Assembly: GCA_964511535.1 (NCBI GenBank)
Contig: CAZEFW010000018.1
Span: 17,167 to 81,166, forward strand
DNA: 64,000 bases
Source: CAZCFB01 sp964511535
GTDB taxonomy: Bacteria; Myxococcota_A; Polyangia; GCA-2747355; CAZCFB01
Reading direction: 5' to 3'
Shown: one piece after another, positions 49,192 to 57,077 of the stretch
Position numbering within the stretch: the stretch's first letter is position 1
Layout: each line of letters opens with the position of its first letter
Position numbers and translations under genes: made by a program
The notes under the pieces: model-generated
The model's input: the letters and a program-made list of their open reading frames with translations, nothing else
Database searches by the model: none
Told to the model about the DNA's origin: nothing

Positions 49192-50700
49192 CTACCAGAA
49201 CTCTCCCAGATCCGCCTCCCGCCGCTCCTCGCTCAGGCAGCGGAAGGTCTGGAAGGTCTTTGACGACGACAGCCGGTACTTGCCCGACGGGGCGGTCTTG
49301 ACGATGTCGTCGATGGTCACGCTGATGTCTGCGTCCTCGCCCAGCACCTCGGCCATCTGCTGATGCAGCCACTCCGGGTCCGCGGGCTCGGCGCGATCCG
49401 GCAGATAGCGCAGCTCGTAGCGGTCATCGTCCAGCTGGCGCACCTGGAACAGCATCACGCCCTTGCGCGGCAGCAGGCGCTCCATGAAGGCGCTGCTCGG
49501 GATCGCCTCGCCGTCGCGCATGATCAGCCCCTGCAGCCGTCCCTCCACGTCCAGGCGGCGGCTGGTGCGGCCGCAGCTGCACGGCTCGTCGGTGTACCAG
49601 CCCACATCGCCGTGCTCGAAGCGGATGAGCGGCATGGCGTAGTTGGTCAGGCTGGTGACGATGATGTTGCCCAGCTCGCCCTCGCCCACCGGCTCCGCCG
49701 CGGGGTCGAGGAACTCCACGTAGCACAGGTCGTCGAGCAGGTGCATCGGGCCGTGGCTCTCCTCGCAGGTGCCGCTGATGCGGCCCCACTCGCAGCCGCC
49801 ATAGATCTGGTAGGCGGGCGCGTTGAACTGGCTCGACAGGTAGGCGCGCAGGCTGGCGGTGGACAGGTCACCGGTGCAGTCGATGGCCTTGACGCCGCTG
49901 ATGCGCACGCCCTGCTGCTCCACCTCGCGGGCCAGCAGGTACAGGTACAGCGGGTGGCCCGCCAGCACCTCCGGCTTCTCCCGCCGCAACAGGTCGAGGT
50001 AGCGCTCCAGGCCGGTCTCCAGGAAGTTCGGCTCCAGGGGCGGCGGGAAGCTGCGCCGGTGCACGAAGCGGTTGACCAGCCCGCGCTCCATGTAGATGAA
50101 CCGCGCCTGGTTGAAGTCGGGGTGGTTCTCCATCTTCATGCGCAGCAGCTGCCCCAGGGTCACGTCGGGGCTGGTGCCGTCAGAGAAGCAGGGCTGGCAT
50201 TCGTTGGGCGCCAGGCGCAGCACCTTGTCGCCGATCTCGCAGCCCATCATGTAGCGGGTGCGCACCTTGGACGCGTACTTGCGGTTGATGTCGTCGCTGT
50301 CCTGGGCCAGCACCAGCGGCCGGCCGGCGGTGCCGGAGGTGTTGGAGATCCGCACATCCTCCAGGTCGATGTTGCTGGCCAGGATCTTGTCCGGGAACGC
50401 TGCCCGCAGATCCTGCTTCGTGGTCACCGGCAGGCGGCGCAGGTCCTCGGGGGTGCGGATCCGATCGGGGTTGAGCCCCACGGAGTCCATCAACTCCCGG
50501 TAGTAGACGGTGTTGCGGTACGCGTGGTCCAGCAGCCGCTTGAGCTTGCGCCACTGGCGCTCACGGCGAGCCGCCGGGTCCTCGTGGTCCGACCTGAGGT
50601 ACTCCTGCAGGTAGCTCCACGCCTTGTTATCGCTCAACCGGTCCACCACCGGCAGCACCACCTTCGGCAGCAGCACGTTACTGATCTTGGAACCGAGCAA
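49192..50700 (-). CDS. CapK/PaaK-like adenylate-forming ligase
   Basis: 502 residues from a TTG with GGAGGT six bases upstream. The ATP-binding P-loop-like motif is ISNTSGTAGRPL, and later elements are PAYQIYGGCEWGRISGTCEE, LIRFEHGDVGWYTDEPCSCG, GRLQGLIMRDGEAIPSSAF and KTAPSGKYRL (catalytic Lys). This is the order seen in phenylacetate-CoA ligase-type enzymes and in CapK proteins of capsule or polysaccharide clusters. The reaction is expected to be adenylation of a carboxylic acid, with transfer to CoA or another acceptor. CSCG suggests a bound metal (zinc-like). It is divergent from the radical SAM gene at 50921 across 220 nt. Within this neighbourhood it could activate an acid used by the radical SAM enzymes. 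Confidence 0.85.
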   Translation of the reverse strand: MLGSKISNVLLPKVVLPVVDRLSDNKAWSYLQEYLRSDHEDPAARRERQWRKLKRLLDHAYRNTVYYRELMDSVGLNPDRIRTPEDLRRLPVTTKQDLRAAFPDKILASNIDLEDVRISNTSGTAGRPLVLAQDSDDINRKYASKVRTRYMMGCEIGDKVLRLAPNECQPCFSDGTSPDVTLGQLLRMKMENHPDFNQARFIYMERGLVNRFVHRRSFPPPLEPNFLETGLERYLDLLRREKPEVLAGHPLYLYLLAREVEQQGVRISGVKAIDCTGDLSTASLRAYLSSQFNAPAYQIYGGCEWGRISGTCEESHGPMHLLDDLCYVEFLDPAAEPVGEGELGNIIVTSLTNYAMPLIRFEHGDVGWYTDEPCSCGRTSRRLDVEGRLQGLIMRDGEAIPSSAFMERLLPRKGVMLFQVRQLDDDRYELRYLPDRAEPADPEWLHQQMAEVLGEDADISVTIDDIVKTAPSGKYRLSSSKTFQTFRCLSEERREADLGEFW

Positions 50701-50920
50701 AATGGGACCTCCGCGTCACGCCAACGATTGGACGGATTCGTTCCAGTTCGGGGAGTTACCTTGAACGAAACAATCCTCTTGATCAACCTCCGAAACTTTG
50801 CTCTACATCACACTCTCGGAACCAGGGATCGTGCGATGGTAGTGTGTGCGTACACTGCACAGCGTGCTACGCTTCATCGATTCGACCCAAATCCCCTTTT
50901 TGAACGCATAGAAAAGCGCC
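50701..50920. other. 220-bp divergent intergenic region
   Basis: This gap separates the ligase and radical SAM genes and is noticeably richer in A and T than its surroundings. It contains TTGAAC/TTGATC-like hexamers and a small inverted repeat (AGTGT...ACACT near 50828-50856), but no -35/-10 pair I can defend. I see no small gene in it. It most likely holds the divergent promoters. Confidence 0.4.
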
Positions 50921-52357
50921 ATGAAGCTAGCATTCGTACACCTGCCCTTCACACACCGGACCTTCTCCGAAAACCTGAAGGTTGTCGACGAGGAGTTCTT
51001 CGTAAAGCCGCCGCCTCTGATCCTGTCCTACGTGGCCGCCATCGCCGAGCAGGCGGGCCACGAAGTTCGGGTCGTGGAGGCCCACGGCAAGAACCTGACC
51101 AAGGCCCAGGCCGTGCAGGAGATCAAGGACTTCGGCGCGGACGCCATCTGCGTTCGCCTGGACGTCTACGGCTTCCAGCAGTGCATGCGCTGGCTGTCGT
51201 ACATCAAGGAGCACACCGGCCTGCCGGTCATCGTCGGCGGCATCGGCGTGACCGACTACACCGCCGACGTCATGACCCGGCCCCAGATCGACTACGGCAT
51301 CCAGGGTGAGGCCATCGGCCGCCTGCCCGACCTGCTCAAGCGGTTGGAGTGGGGCGAGTCGGTGGACGACGTCAACGGCCTGGCCTATCGCAAGGACGAT
51401 CAGGTCATCATCAACCCGTGCACCGGCCCGCTGACGCCGTTTGACGAGTACCCCTGGCCGGCGCGGCACCTGCTGCCGAACCACCTGTACGGCTCCTTCG
51501 TCTCCCAGCGCAAGAACTTCACCCTGATGCTCACCTCCACCGGCTGCCCGTTCAAGTGCGTCTACTGCGCCATCGTGCGGCTGAAGTACCGCTACCGCGA
51601 TCCGGTGCTGGTGGCCGACGAGATCGAGCACTGCGTCAAGGAGCACGGGGTGCGGGAGATCGACTTCTTCGACGGCACCTTCTTCCTCAACCGCGGCCGG
51701 TCGCTGACCCTGCTCAAGGAGATCCAGCGGCGCAAGCTGGACGTGGAGTGGACCTGCCGCTCCCGGGTGGACGTGGTCAACGACGAGATCCTGCGCGAAG
51801 CGCGCAAGGCCGGATGCCGCATGATCTACTACGGCATCGAGTCGGGCTCGTCCAAGATCCTGCGCAACGTCAACAAGGAGACCAACACCCACCAGGTGGA
51901 GGAGGCGATCCGCGCCACCCGCCGGGCGGGGATCCGGAGCCTCGGGTTTTTGATGATCGGCAACCCGGGCGAGAACAAGAAGACCATCCGTCAGACCATC
52001 CGCTTCGCCCGCAAGCTGAAGCTGGACTACGTACAGATCTGCCGCACCATCCCCAAGCCGCTGACCCAGCTGGACAACCAGCTAAGGGAGTCCACGGGCC
52101 GGGACTACTGGGGCGAGTTCGTGCGGGGCGAGCGGGGAGAGGAGCGCCTGCCTATGCCCTGGATCGACATGGAGCAGGAGGACCTGGAGCGCGAGCTGAA
52201 GCGCGCATATTATGCCTTCTACTTCAGGCCGGATTACATCTGGCGCACCATCAAGCAGACCCGCACCCCGGAAGAGTTCGCCCGCTACGTCAAGGTCGCC
52301 ATGCGCATGATCGGCAACCACTTCTTCTCTGACGTCGAAGCCGTACACCCCACCTGA
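50921..52357 (+). CDS. Cobalamin-binding-type radical SAM protein, first gene of the long operon
   Basis: 478 residues. The N-terminal module has VKPPPLILSYVAAIAEQAGH, ADAICVRLDVYGFQQCMRW and PVIVGGIGVTDYTAD. The cluster motif CPFKCVYC (CX3CX2C) is in STGCPFKCVYCAIVRLKYRY, and IYYGIESGSSKILRNVNKE and LGFLMIGNPGENKKTIRQTI are the later conserved strands. It opens a run of eight co-directional genes reaching 63007. The TIM-barrel gene starts 22 nt after its stop. No clear ribosome-binding site precedes the ATG. Catalytic class and substrate are not predictable from sequence alone. Confidence 0.88.
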   Translation: MKLAFVHLPFTHRTFSENLKVVDEEFFVKPPPLILSYVAAIAEQAGHEVRVVEAHGKNLTKAQAVQEIKDFGADAICVRLDVYGFQQCMRWLSYIKEHTGLPVIVGGIGVTDYTADVMTRPQIDYGIQGEAIGRLPDLLKRLEWGESVDDVNGLAYRKDDQVIINPCTGPLTPFDEYPWPARHLLPNHLYGSFVSQRKNFTLMLTSTGCPFKCVYCAIVRLKYRYRDPVLVADEIEHCVKEHGVREIDFFDGTFFLNRGRSLTLLKEIQRRKLDVEWTCRSRVDVVNDEILREARKAGCRMIYYGIESGSSKILRNVNKETNTHQVEEAIRATRRAGIRSLGFLMIGNPGENKKTIRQTIRFARKLKLDYVQICRTIPKPLTQLDNQLRESTGRDYWGEFVRGERGEERLPMPWIDMEQEDLERELKRAYYAFYFRPDYIWRTIKQTRTPEEFARYVKVAMRMIGNHFFSDVEAVHPT

Positions 52358-52379
52358 TCCAGGCCCACTCCTGCTGCTC

Positions 52380-53243
52380 ATGGGCGTCAGCCTCTCCACC
52401 ACATGTCTGTACCGCGCGCCGCTGGAGCGGATCTGCGCCACGGCGGCTGCCTGCGGCTTCGACGGCATCGAGCTGGTGACAGGGCCTGAGACCTGGGCCG
52501 GCGGCGGAGCGCGCGCGCGGCGCATCGCCGACGACCACGGCCTGCAGATAACGGCCGTACACACCTCGGCGGTGGGGTTCTGCCCAGGCGGCCGGGGCGG
52601 CGCGCTCATCGTGGACGCGGCCCGTGCCGCGGTGGAGTGCGGGGCGGAGCTGCTGGTGGTGCACTACGGGCGGGATGCCGCCGTGCCCCCGGAGCTGGAC
52701 CCGGACTGGGTCCGCGGGCTGGAGGCGGGCCAGGCCCTGCTCGACGGCGCCGGCGCGCGCATCACCCTGGAGAATCAGGGCACCTATTTTGGCCAGGACC
52801 CGCGCGCGCTTTTTCCCTGGCTGGAGCGGCTGGTGGGCGTGGCCCGTGAGCGGGACCTGCTGCTCACCCTGGACACCTGCCACCTCGGAACGGCCGGGTC
52901 GCTGGCCAGCGAGGCGCTGGCGCTGTTCGGCGCGCGGCTGGCCAACGTGCACCTGAGCGACTTCCGCACCCCCGGCTGGGCGCAGGACATGCCGCTGCTG
53001 AACAAGCTGATGTACCAGCACCAGATGCCGGCGGAGGGGGACCTTCCGCTGGACCGGTTTCTCGCCGACCTGGCCAGGTCGGGCTACCGCCGCGCGGTGG
53101 TGTGCGAGCTGAGCCCGCTGTCCCTCGGTGTTTGGTCCGCAGCGCGGATACGGCAGCGGCTTACGCAGTACGTGGAGCGGGTGCGCCGCGCCATGGCGGC
53201 CCCGGCGGGGGCGCCACGTGACGAGGTAAGGAATGCAGGCTAA
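52380..53243 (+). CDS. Sugar-phosphate isomerase/epimerase-type TIM barrel protein
   Basis: 287 residues of the AP-endonuclease-2/xylose-isomerase-like superfamily. GVSLSTTCLYRAPLERIC is the first strand, FDGIELVTGPETW a second, LLVVHYGRD a third, and ITLENQGTYFGQDPRALFPW carries the Glu expected to hold the metal. LLLTLDTCHLGTAGSLA supplies Asp-His, and ANVHLSDFR and AVVCELSPLSL the final strands with His and Glu. The metal-binding set E...DxxH...H...E is therefore present. Typical activities are keto-sugar isomerisation or epimerisation. It lies 22 nt after one radical SAM gene and 28 nt before the next, suggesting that the radical SAM substrate is a carbohydrate or cyclitol derivative. Confidence 0.85.
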   Translation: MGVSLSTTCLYRAPLERICATAAACGFDGIELVTGPETWAGGGARARRIADDHGLQITAVHTSAVGFCPGGRGGALIVDAARAAVECGAELLVVHYGRDAAVPPELDPDWVRGLEAGQALLDGAGARITLENQGTYFGQDPRALFPWLERLVGVARERDLLLTLDTCHLGTAGSLASEALALFGARLANVHLSDFRTPGWAQDMPLLNKLMYQHQMPAEGDLPLDRFLADLARSGYRRAVVCELSPLSLGVWSAARIRQRLTQYVERVRRAMAAPAGAPRDEVRNAG

Positions 53244-53271
53244 CCTGCACAATCTGGCTTAAGGAATCCCC

Positions 53272-54672
53272 ATGGTCGTCTTCATCAGAGTTCCATCCTG
53301 GCTGGGCCGCGAGTCGGCTCACCCTGAAAACGTCATGGCGCAGCTCGACATCGGCTACGCCGTGTCGCTGCTCATGCGCCGCGGCGTCGAGGCGCGCCTG
53401 CTCGACATCGAGGCCCTCGGCTGGCCGCTCGAGCGCATCGAGGCGCAGCTGTCCGAGTGGCAGCCCGAGGTGCTGGTGCTGCACGCCATCACCCCGGCCA
53501 TCCCCAACGTGATGAAGATCGCCCACTCTGCCAGGGCGCGGCTCCCCGGGCTGAAGCGGGTGTACGCGGTGGGCCAGCACGCCACGGTGCTGCCCGAGAC
53601 CCTGCTGGCCGAGGACTCCCCCATCGACGCCTGCGTGCGCGGCGAGTACGAGCTTAAGCTCACCGAGCTGATCTGCGACGAGGACCCGGACATGGAGGGC
53701 GTGGCCCTGCGCGGCCCTGACGGCCCCGAGATCAGCGACACCGTACTGCAGATCCAGGATCTCGACGCCCTGCCCATGCCGGCTCAGTACCTGTGGATGC
53801 GGCCCGAGTACAAGGTCTTCCACCCCACCGGCGTGGCCCGCCGCTGGCGCTGGGGCTTCCTGATGACCAGCCGCGGCTGCCCCTACAAGTGCGTCTACTG
53901 CTCGCCCACCCTGCGAAACTCCTACGGCTCGGGCATGCGCTACCGGTCGGTGGCCAGCGTCATGGAGGAGCTGCTCTACCTCAAGTCCATGGGCGCCACC
54001 CTGATCCACTTCCGCGACGACTGCTTCACCATGAGCAAGCAGCGGATCCACGAGCTGTGCGACCTGATGGTGCGCCACGACTTCGGCCTCAAGTGGACCG
54101 CCCAGACCCGGCCCGACCGGGTGGATCCGGAGCTGTTCCGGTCCATGAAGCGCGCCGGCTGCGCCACCATCTACTTCGGCGTGGAGAGCGGGTCGCCCCG
54201 CATCCTGGAGGCGATCCAGAAGGGCTCCACCGTGCAGAACGTGGAGAACGCGTTCACCTGGGCGCGGGAGGCGGGGCTGCACACGGTGGGCTTCTTCATG
54301 GTGGGCAACCCGGGCGAGGAGGAGGAGGACGTGCGGATGACCTACGACCTGCTGATGAAGGTCAAGCCGGACATCATCCAGGTCGCCTTCTTCACGCCCT
54401 ACCCCGGCTCGCCCATGTTCGACCCGGACCTGCTGTCGAGCCACGACCTGCTCAACTTCTCGCACTACAACTTCCCGTTCAACCACTCCAACATGTCCGA
54501 CGAGGACCTGCGCAAGTGGCAGAAGAAGTTCTACCTCGACTTCATCCTCAAGTCGGGCTTCATCGGCAGGTACATCAAACACCAGACCGTGCCGAACCTG
54601 GTGAACATCGAGAAGGTGCTCGACTTCTTCCAGCTCAGCGCGCGGGCCCTGAGCCGACGGGGTGACGCATGA
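53272..54672 (+). CDS. Cobalamin-binding-type radical SAM protein
   Basis: 466 residues; AAGGAAT lies before the ATG. The N-terminal domain has AQLDIGYAVSLLMRRGVEAR, EVLVLHAITPAIPNVMKIAH and RVYAVGQHATVLPE. The radical SAM cluster is CPYKCVYC in SRGCPYKCVYCSPTLRNSYG, with HFRDDCFTMSKQRIHELCDL, IYFGVESGSPRILEAIQKGS and GFFMVGNPGEEEEDVRMTYD following. It belongs to the same broad family as the gene at 50921 but is clearly diverged, so gene duplication is old. Its stop overlaps the DUF362 start (ATGA), which means translational coupling of the two. Confidence 0.88.
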   Translation: MVVFIRVPSWLGRESAHPENVMAQLDIGYAVSLLMRRGVEARLLDIEALGWPLERIEAQLSEWQPEVLVLHAITPAIPNVMKIAHSARARLPGLKRVYAVGQHATVLPETLLAEDSPIDACVRGEYELKLTELICDEDPDMEGVALRGPDGPEISDTVLQIQDLDALPMPAQYLWMRPEYKVFHPTGVARRWRWGFLMTSRGCPYKCVYCSPTLRNSYGSGMRYRSVASVMEELLYLKSMGATLIHFRDDCFTMSKQRIHELCDLMVRHDFGLKWTAQTRPDRVDPELFRSMKRAGCATIYFGVESGSPRILEAIQKGSTVQNVENAFTWAREAGLHTVGFFMVGNPGEEEEDVRMTYDLLMKVKPDIIQVAFFTPYPGSPMFDPDLLSSHDLLNFSHYNFPFNHSNMSDEDLRKWQKKFYLDFILKSGFIGRYIKHQTVPNLVNIEKVLDFFQLSARALSRRGDA

Positions 54673-55784
54673 GCTTCGCAGAGGTCGTCCGCATCACCGA
54701 GCCAGACGAGCAGAAGCGCTTCGCCGCGCTGCGCGAGGCGCTGGATCGGCTGTTCAAGCCGGCGCGCGGGGCCCGCTACGCCATCAAGCCGAACCTCAGC
54801 TCCTGCCGGCCGCCCACCACCGGCGCCACCACCGACCCGGCCCTGGTGCGGGCGGTGGCGAGGCACCTGCAGGACCACGGCGCGCGCGGCGCCATCGTGG
54901 AGCTGCCGCCCCATATCCGCAACATCCAGCGCGTGGTCTCCCTCACCGGGTTCGACGCCCTGGCGCGGGAGCTGGAGCTCGACCTGGTGATCCCGGATAC
55001 GCGGCGGGAGTTCGTCACCCTGGGCCGCGCCTTCGGCGTGGTGCCGATCCGCGTGGCCCGGGCGGCCTGGGAGTCGGACGGCATCATCAACCTGCCCAAG
55101 ATCAAGACCCACATGCGGGCCACCTTTACCGCGTCGGTCAAGAACCTGATAGGCATCACCGACATGCCGACCCGGCACTATGTCCACGTGCTCGGCCTGC
55201 ACACCGGCATCGCCGCGCTCTACCGGCTGCTGGAGCCGCGCATGGCGCTCAACATCCTCGACGGCGTGGTGGCCATGCAGGGGCAAGGGCCCACCCGGGG
55301 CGACCCGCTGCGCGCCGACACGCTGTACGTCGGCACCGACGGCGTGCGCTGCGACCTGGCCGCCGCGGCGGGCTTCGGCGTGCCGGTGGCTCAGATCAAG
55401 TACCTCGAGGCGCTGGCCACCGAGCGGAAGCTGCTGCCGGTGGTGGCCGACGACCCGGCGTTCCAGCTGGTGAAGGAGGCCGTGCCGGTGCACAACCCCG
55501 ACCCGCGGGCGGATTACGTGCGCGAGGCCATCACGACCCAGCCGGTGATCCGCAAGGTGCTGCAGCGCATCGACTTCGACTTCATCACCGACAAGCGCCC
55601 GGTGGTACCCGGCGGCGACCCCGCCATGGACGCGCGCTGCCCCCACGGCGCCATCCGCGGCGGCGTGCTTCACAGCGAAAACTGCACCTTCTGCCATGAC
55701 TGCCTCGGGGACGGGGTGGCGCTGGAGGGTGGCAAGGCGCACAAGCGGCGCATGCTCCGCGACCTGCTGGGGCTCAAGGGATAA
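54669..55784 (+). CDS. DUF362 domain protein
   Basis: 371 residues. IKPNLSSCRPPTTGATTDPA, DGIINLPKIKTHMRATFTAS, KNLIGITDMPTRHYVH and GVRCDLAAAAGFGVP are characteristic of DUF362. Many relatives carry two ferredoxin-type clusters; here the C-terminus keeps only a few cysteines (DARCPHGAIRGG and ENCTFCHDCLGDG). These could bind one Fe-S cluster or a metal. The DUF362 domain has been proposed to act on iron-sulfur or radical enzymes, but no firm activity is known to me. Start and stop overlap neighbouring radical SAM genes or lie 3 nt from them, so a shared pathway or a maturation/electron-supply role is inferred. Confidence 0.82.
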   Translation: MSFAEVVRITEPDEQKRFAALREALDRLFKPARGARYAIKPNLSSCRPPTTGATTDPALVRAVARHLQDHGARGAIVELPPHIRNIQRVVSLTGFDALARELELDLVIPDTRREFVTLGRAFGVVPIRVARAAWESDGIINLPKIKTHMRATFTASVKNLIGITDMPTRHYVHVLGLHTGIAALYRLLEPRMALNILDGVVAMQGQGPTRGDPLRADTLYVGTDGVRCDLAAAAGFGVPVAQIKYLEALATERKLLPVVADDPAFQLVKEAVPVHNPDPRADYVREAITTQPVIRKVLQRIDFDFITDKRPVVPGGDPAMDARCPHGAIRGGVLHSENCTFCHDCLGDGVALEGGKAHKRRMLRDLLGLKG

Positions 55785-55787
55785 GCC

Positions 55788-57077
55788 ATGCGGGTCCTGC
55801 TGCTGCAGCCCCTGGTCAACTTCGAGAAGACCTTCCCGCTGGGGCTGGCCTACATCGCGGGGTACCTGCGGCGGCACGGCGTGGAGGTGCACGGCTTCGA
55901 CGCCCGGGTCAGCGGCATGGACGCGCTGCCCGATCTGCTCCGGCGGGAGCCCTTCGACCTGGTGGCCATCACCGCCTACTCCAGCAACCTACCCGACGTG
56001 GCCGCCTGCGCGGCCCAGGTGGCGCGCATTCAGCCAGGCGCCACGCTGGTCATGGGCGGCCCTCACGCCACCCTCGGGCTGGAGCCTCCGGGGCCGCCCG
56101 ACATGTGGCACTACATGGTGCGCGGCGACGGCGAGGCGCCGCTGCTCGCCCTGTGCCGCGGAGAGACCGACGCGCCGGGGTTGGTGCCCGCGGGCCAGCC
56201 CATGGACGATCCGGAGCAGATCTACCTGCACCCCGACCTGGCCGATCTGGACTTCCCCGACCGCGAGGTGTTCCCCGTCGCCGAGTTCTACACCGGCGCG
56301 CTCAAGCAGGAGGTGCTCACGGCGGTCATCGCCAGCCGCGGCTGCCCCTGCCGCTGCGCCTACTGCGCGGCCAGCGCCCTGAGCAGGGGCGATCGGCGGC
56401 GGCGGGAGCCGGCGGCGGTCGTGGAAGAGATCCACCGGCTGAAGACCGATCACAACGTGGGGCAGGTGCTGCTGGAGGACGACAACATCTTCCTCGATCG
56501 GCGCTGGGCCAGCGACCTGCTGGGCGCCCTGGCCCGGGCGCGGCACGGGGTGAACATCGACCTGCCCAACGGCGTGGACCCGATGCTGCTGGACAGCGAG
56601 CTGCTGCACCTGGCCAGGGATGCGGGGGTCTGCTCAATCTCCCTCGGCGTGGAGTCGCTGATCCCGGACAACCAGCGCGCCATGGGGCGTGTCATCGATC
56701 CGGACCACCTGCGCTGGGTCATCCAGGCCTGCCATGGCCTCGGGATCCGCATCGCGGCGTTCTTCATCATCGGGCTGCCGTTCGACACTGTGCCGGGGAT
56801 CCTGCGCCAGTACCGAGACATCCGCCGCCTCGGCCTGGACCTGGCCCATGTGTCGGTCTACCAGCACCTGCCCGGGCTGGGGCTTCAGGTCTCGCCTCCC
56901 TCCCCGTCCGAGGCGAAGACCCTCTCCCGGCTGCACCGGCTGTTCTACCCCTACTTCTACGCCGATCCGACCAAGATCATGAAGGTGCTGCGGGACAGCG
57001 GCAGCTCGCCGGAGATGCTGAAGAAGACGGTGGTTCGGTTCCGCAACTGGGTGGCCCGGAGCCCGTCGGCAGGATGA
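55788..57077 (+). CDS. Cobalamin-binding-type radical SAM protein, coupled to GH38
   Basis: 429 residues. The N-terminal domain shows MRVLLLQPLVNFEKTFPLGL, VAITAYSSNLPDVAACAAQ and TLVMGGPHATLGLE. The cluster motif CPCRCAYC is in SRGCPCRCAYCAASALSRG, with LEDDNIFLDRRWASDLLGAL, CSISLGVESLIPDNQRAMGR and FIIGLPFDTVPGILRQYRD following. The protein starts 3 nt after DUF362, and its stop is inside the ATGA start of the GH38 mannosidase. Joint translation of a radical SAM enzyme with a mannosidase is unusual and argues for a saccharide substrate. No DxHxxG motif is visible in the N-terminal domain. Confidence 0.87.
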   Translation: MRVLLLQPLVNFEKTFPLGLAYIAGYLRRHGVEVHGFDARVSGMDALPDLLRREPFDLVAITAYSSNLPDVAACAAQVARIQPGATLVMGGPHATLGLEPPGPPDMWHYMVRGDGEAPLLALCRGETDAPGLVPAGQPMDDPEQIYLHPDLADLDFPDREVFPVAEFYTGALKQEVLTAVIASRGCPCRCAYCAASALSRGDRRRREPAAVVEEIHRLKTDHNVGQVLLEDDNIFLDRRWASDLLGALARARHGVNIDLPNGVDPMLLDSELLHLARDAGVCSISLGVESLIPDNQRAMGRVIDPDHLRWVIQACHGLGIRIAAFFIIGLPFDTVPGILRQYRDIRRLGLDLAHVSVYQHLPGLGLQVSPPSPSEAKTLSRLHRLFYPYFYADPTKIMKVLRDSGSSPEMLKKTVVRFRNWVARSPSAG

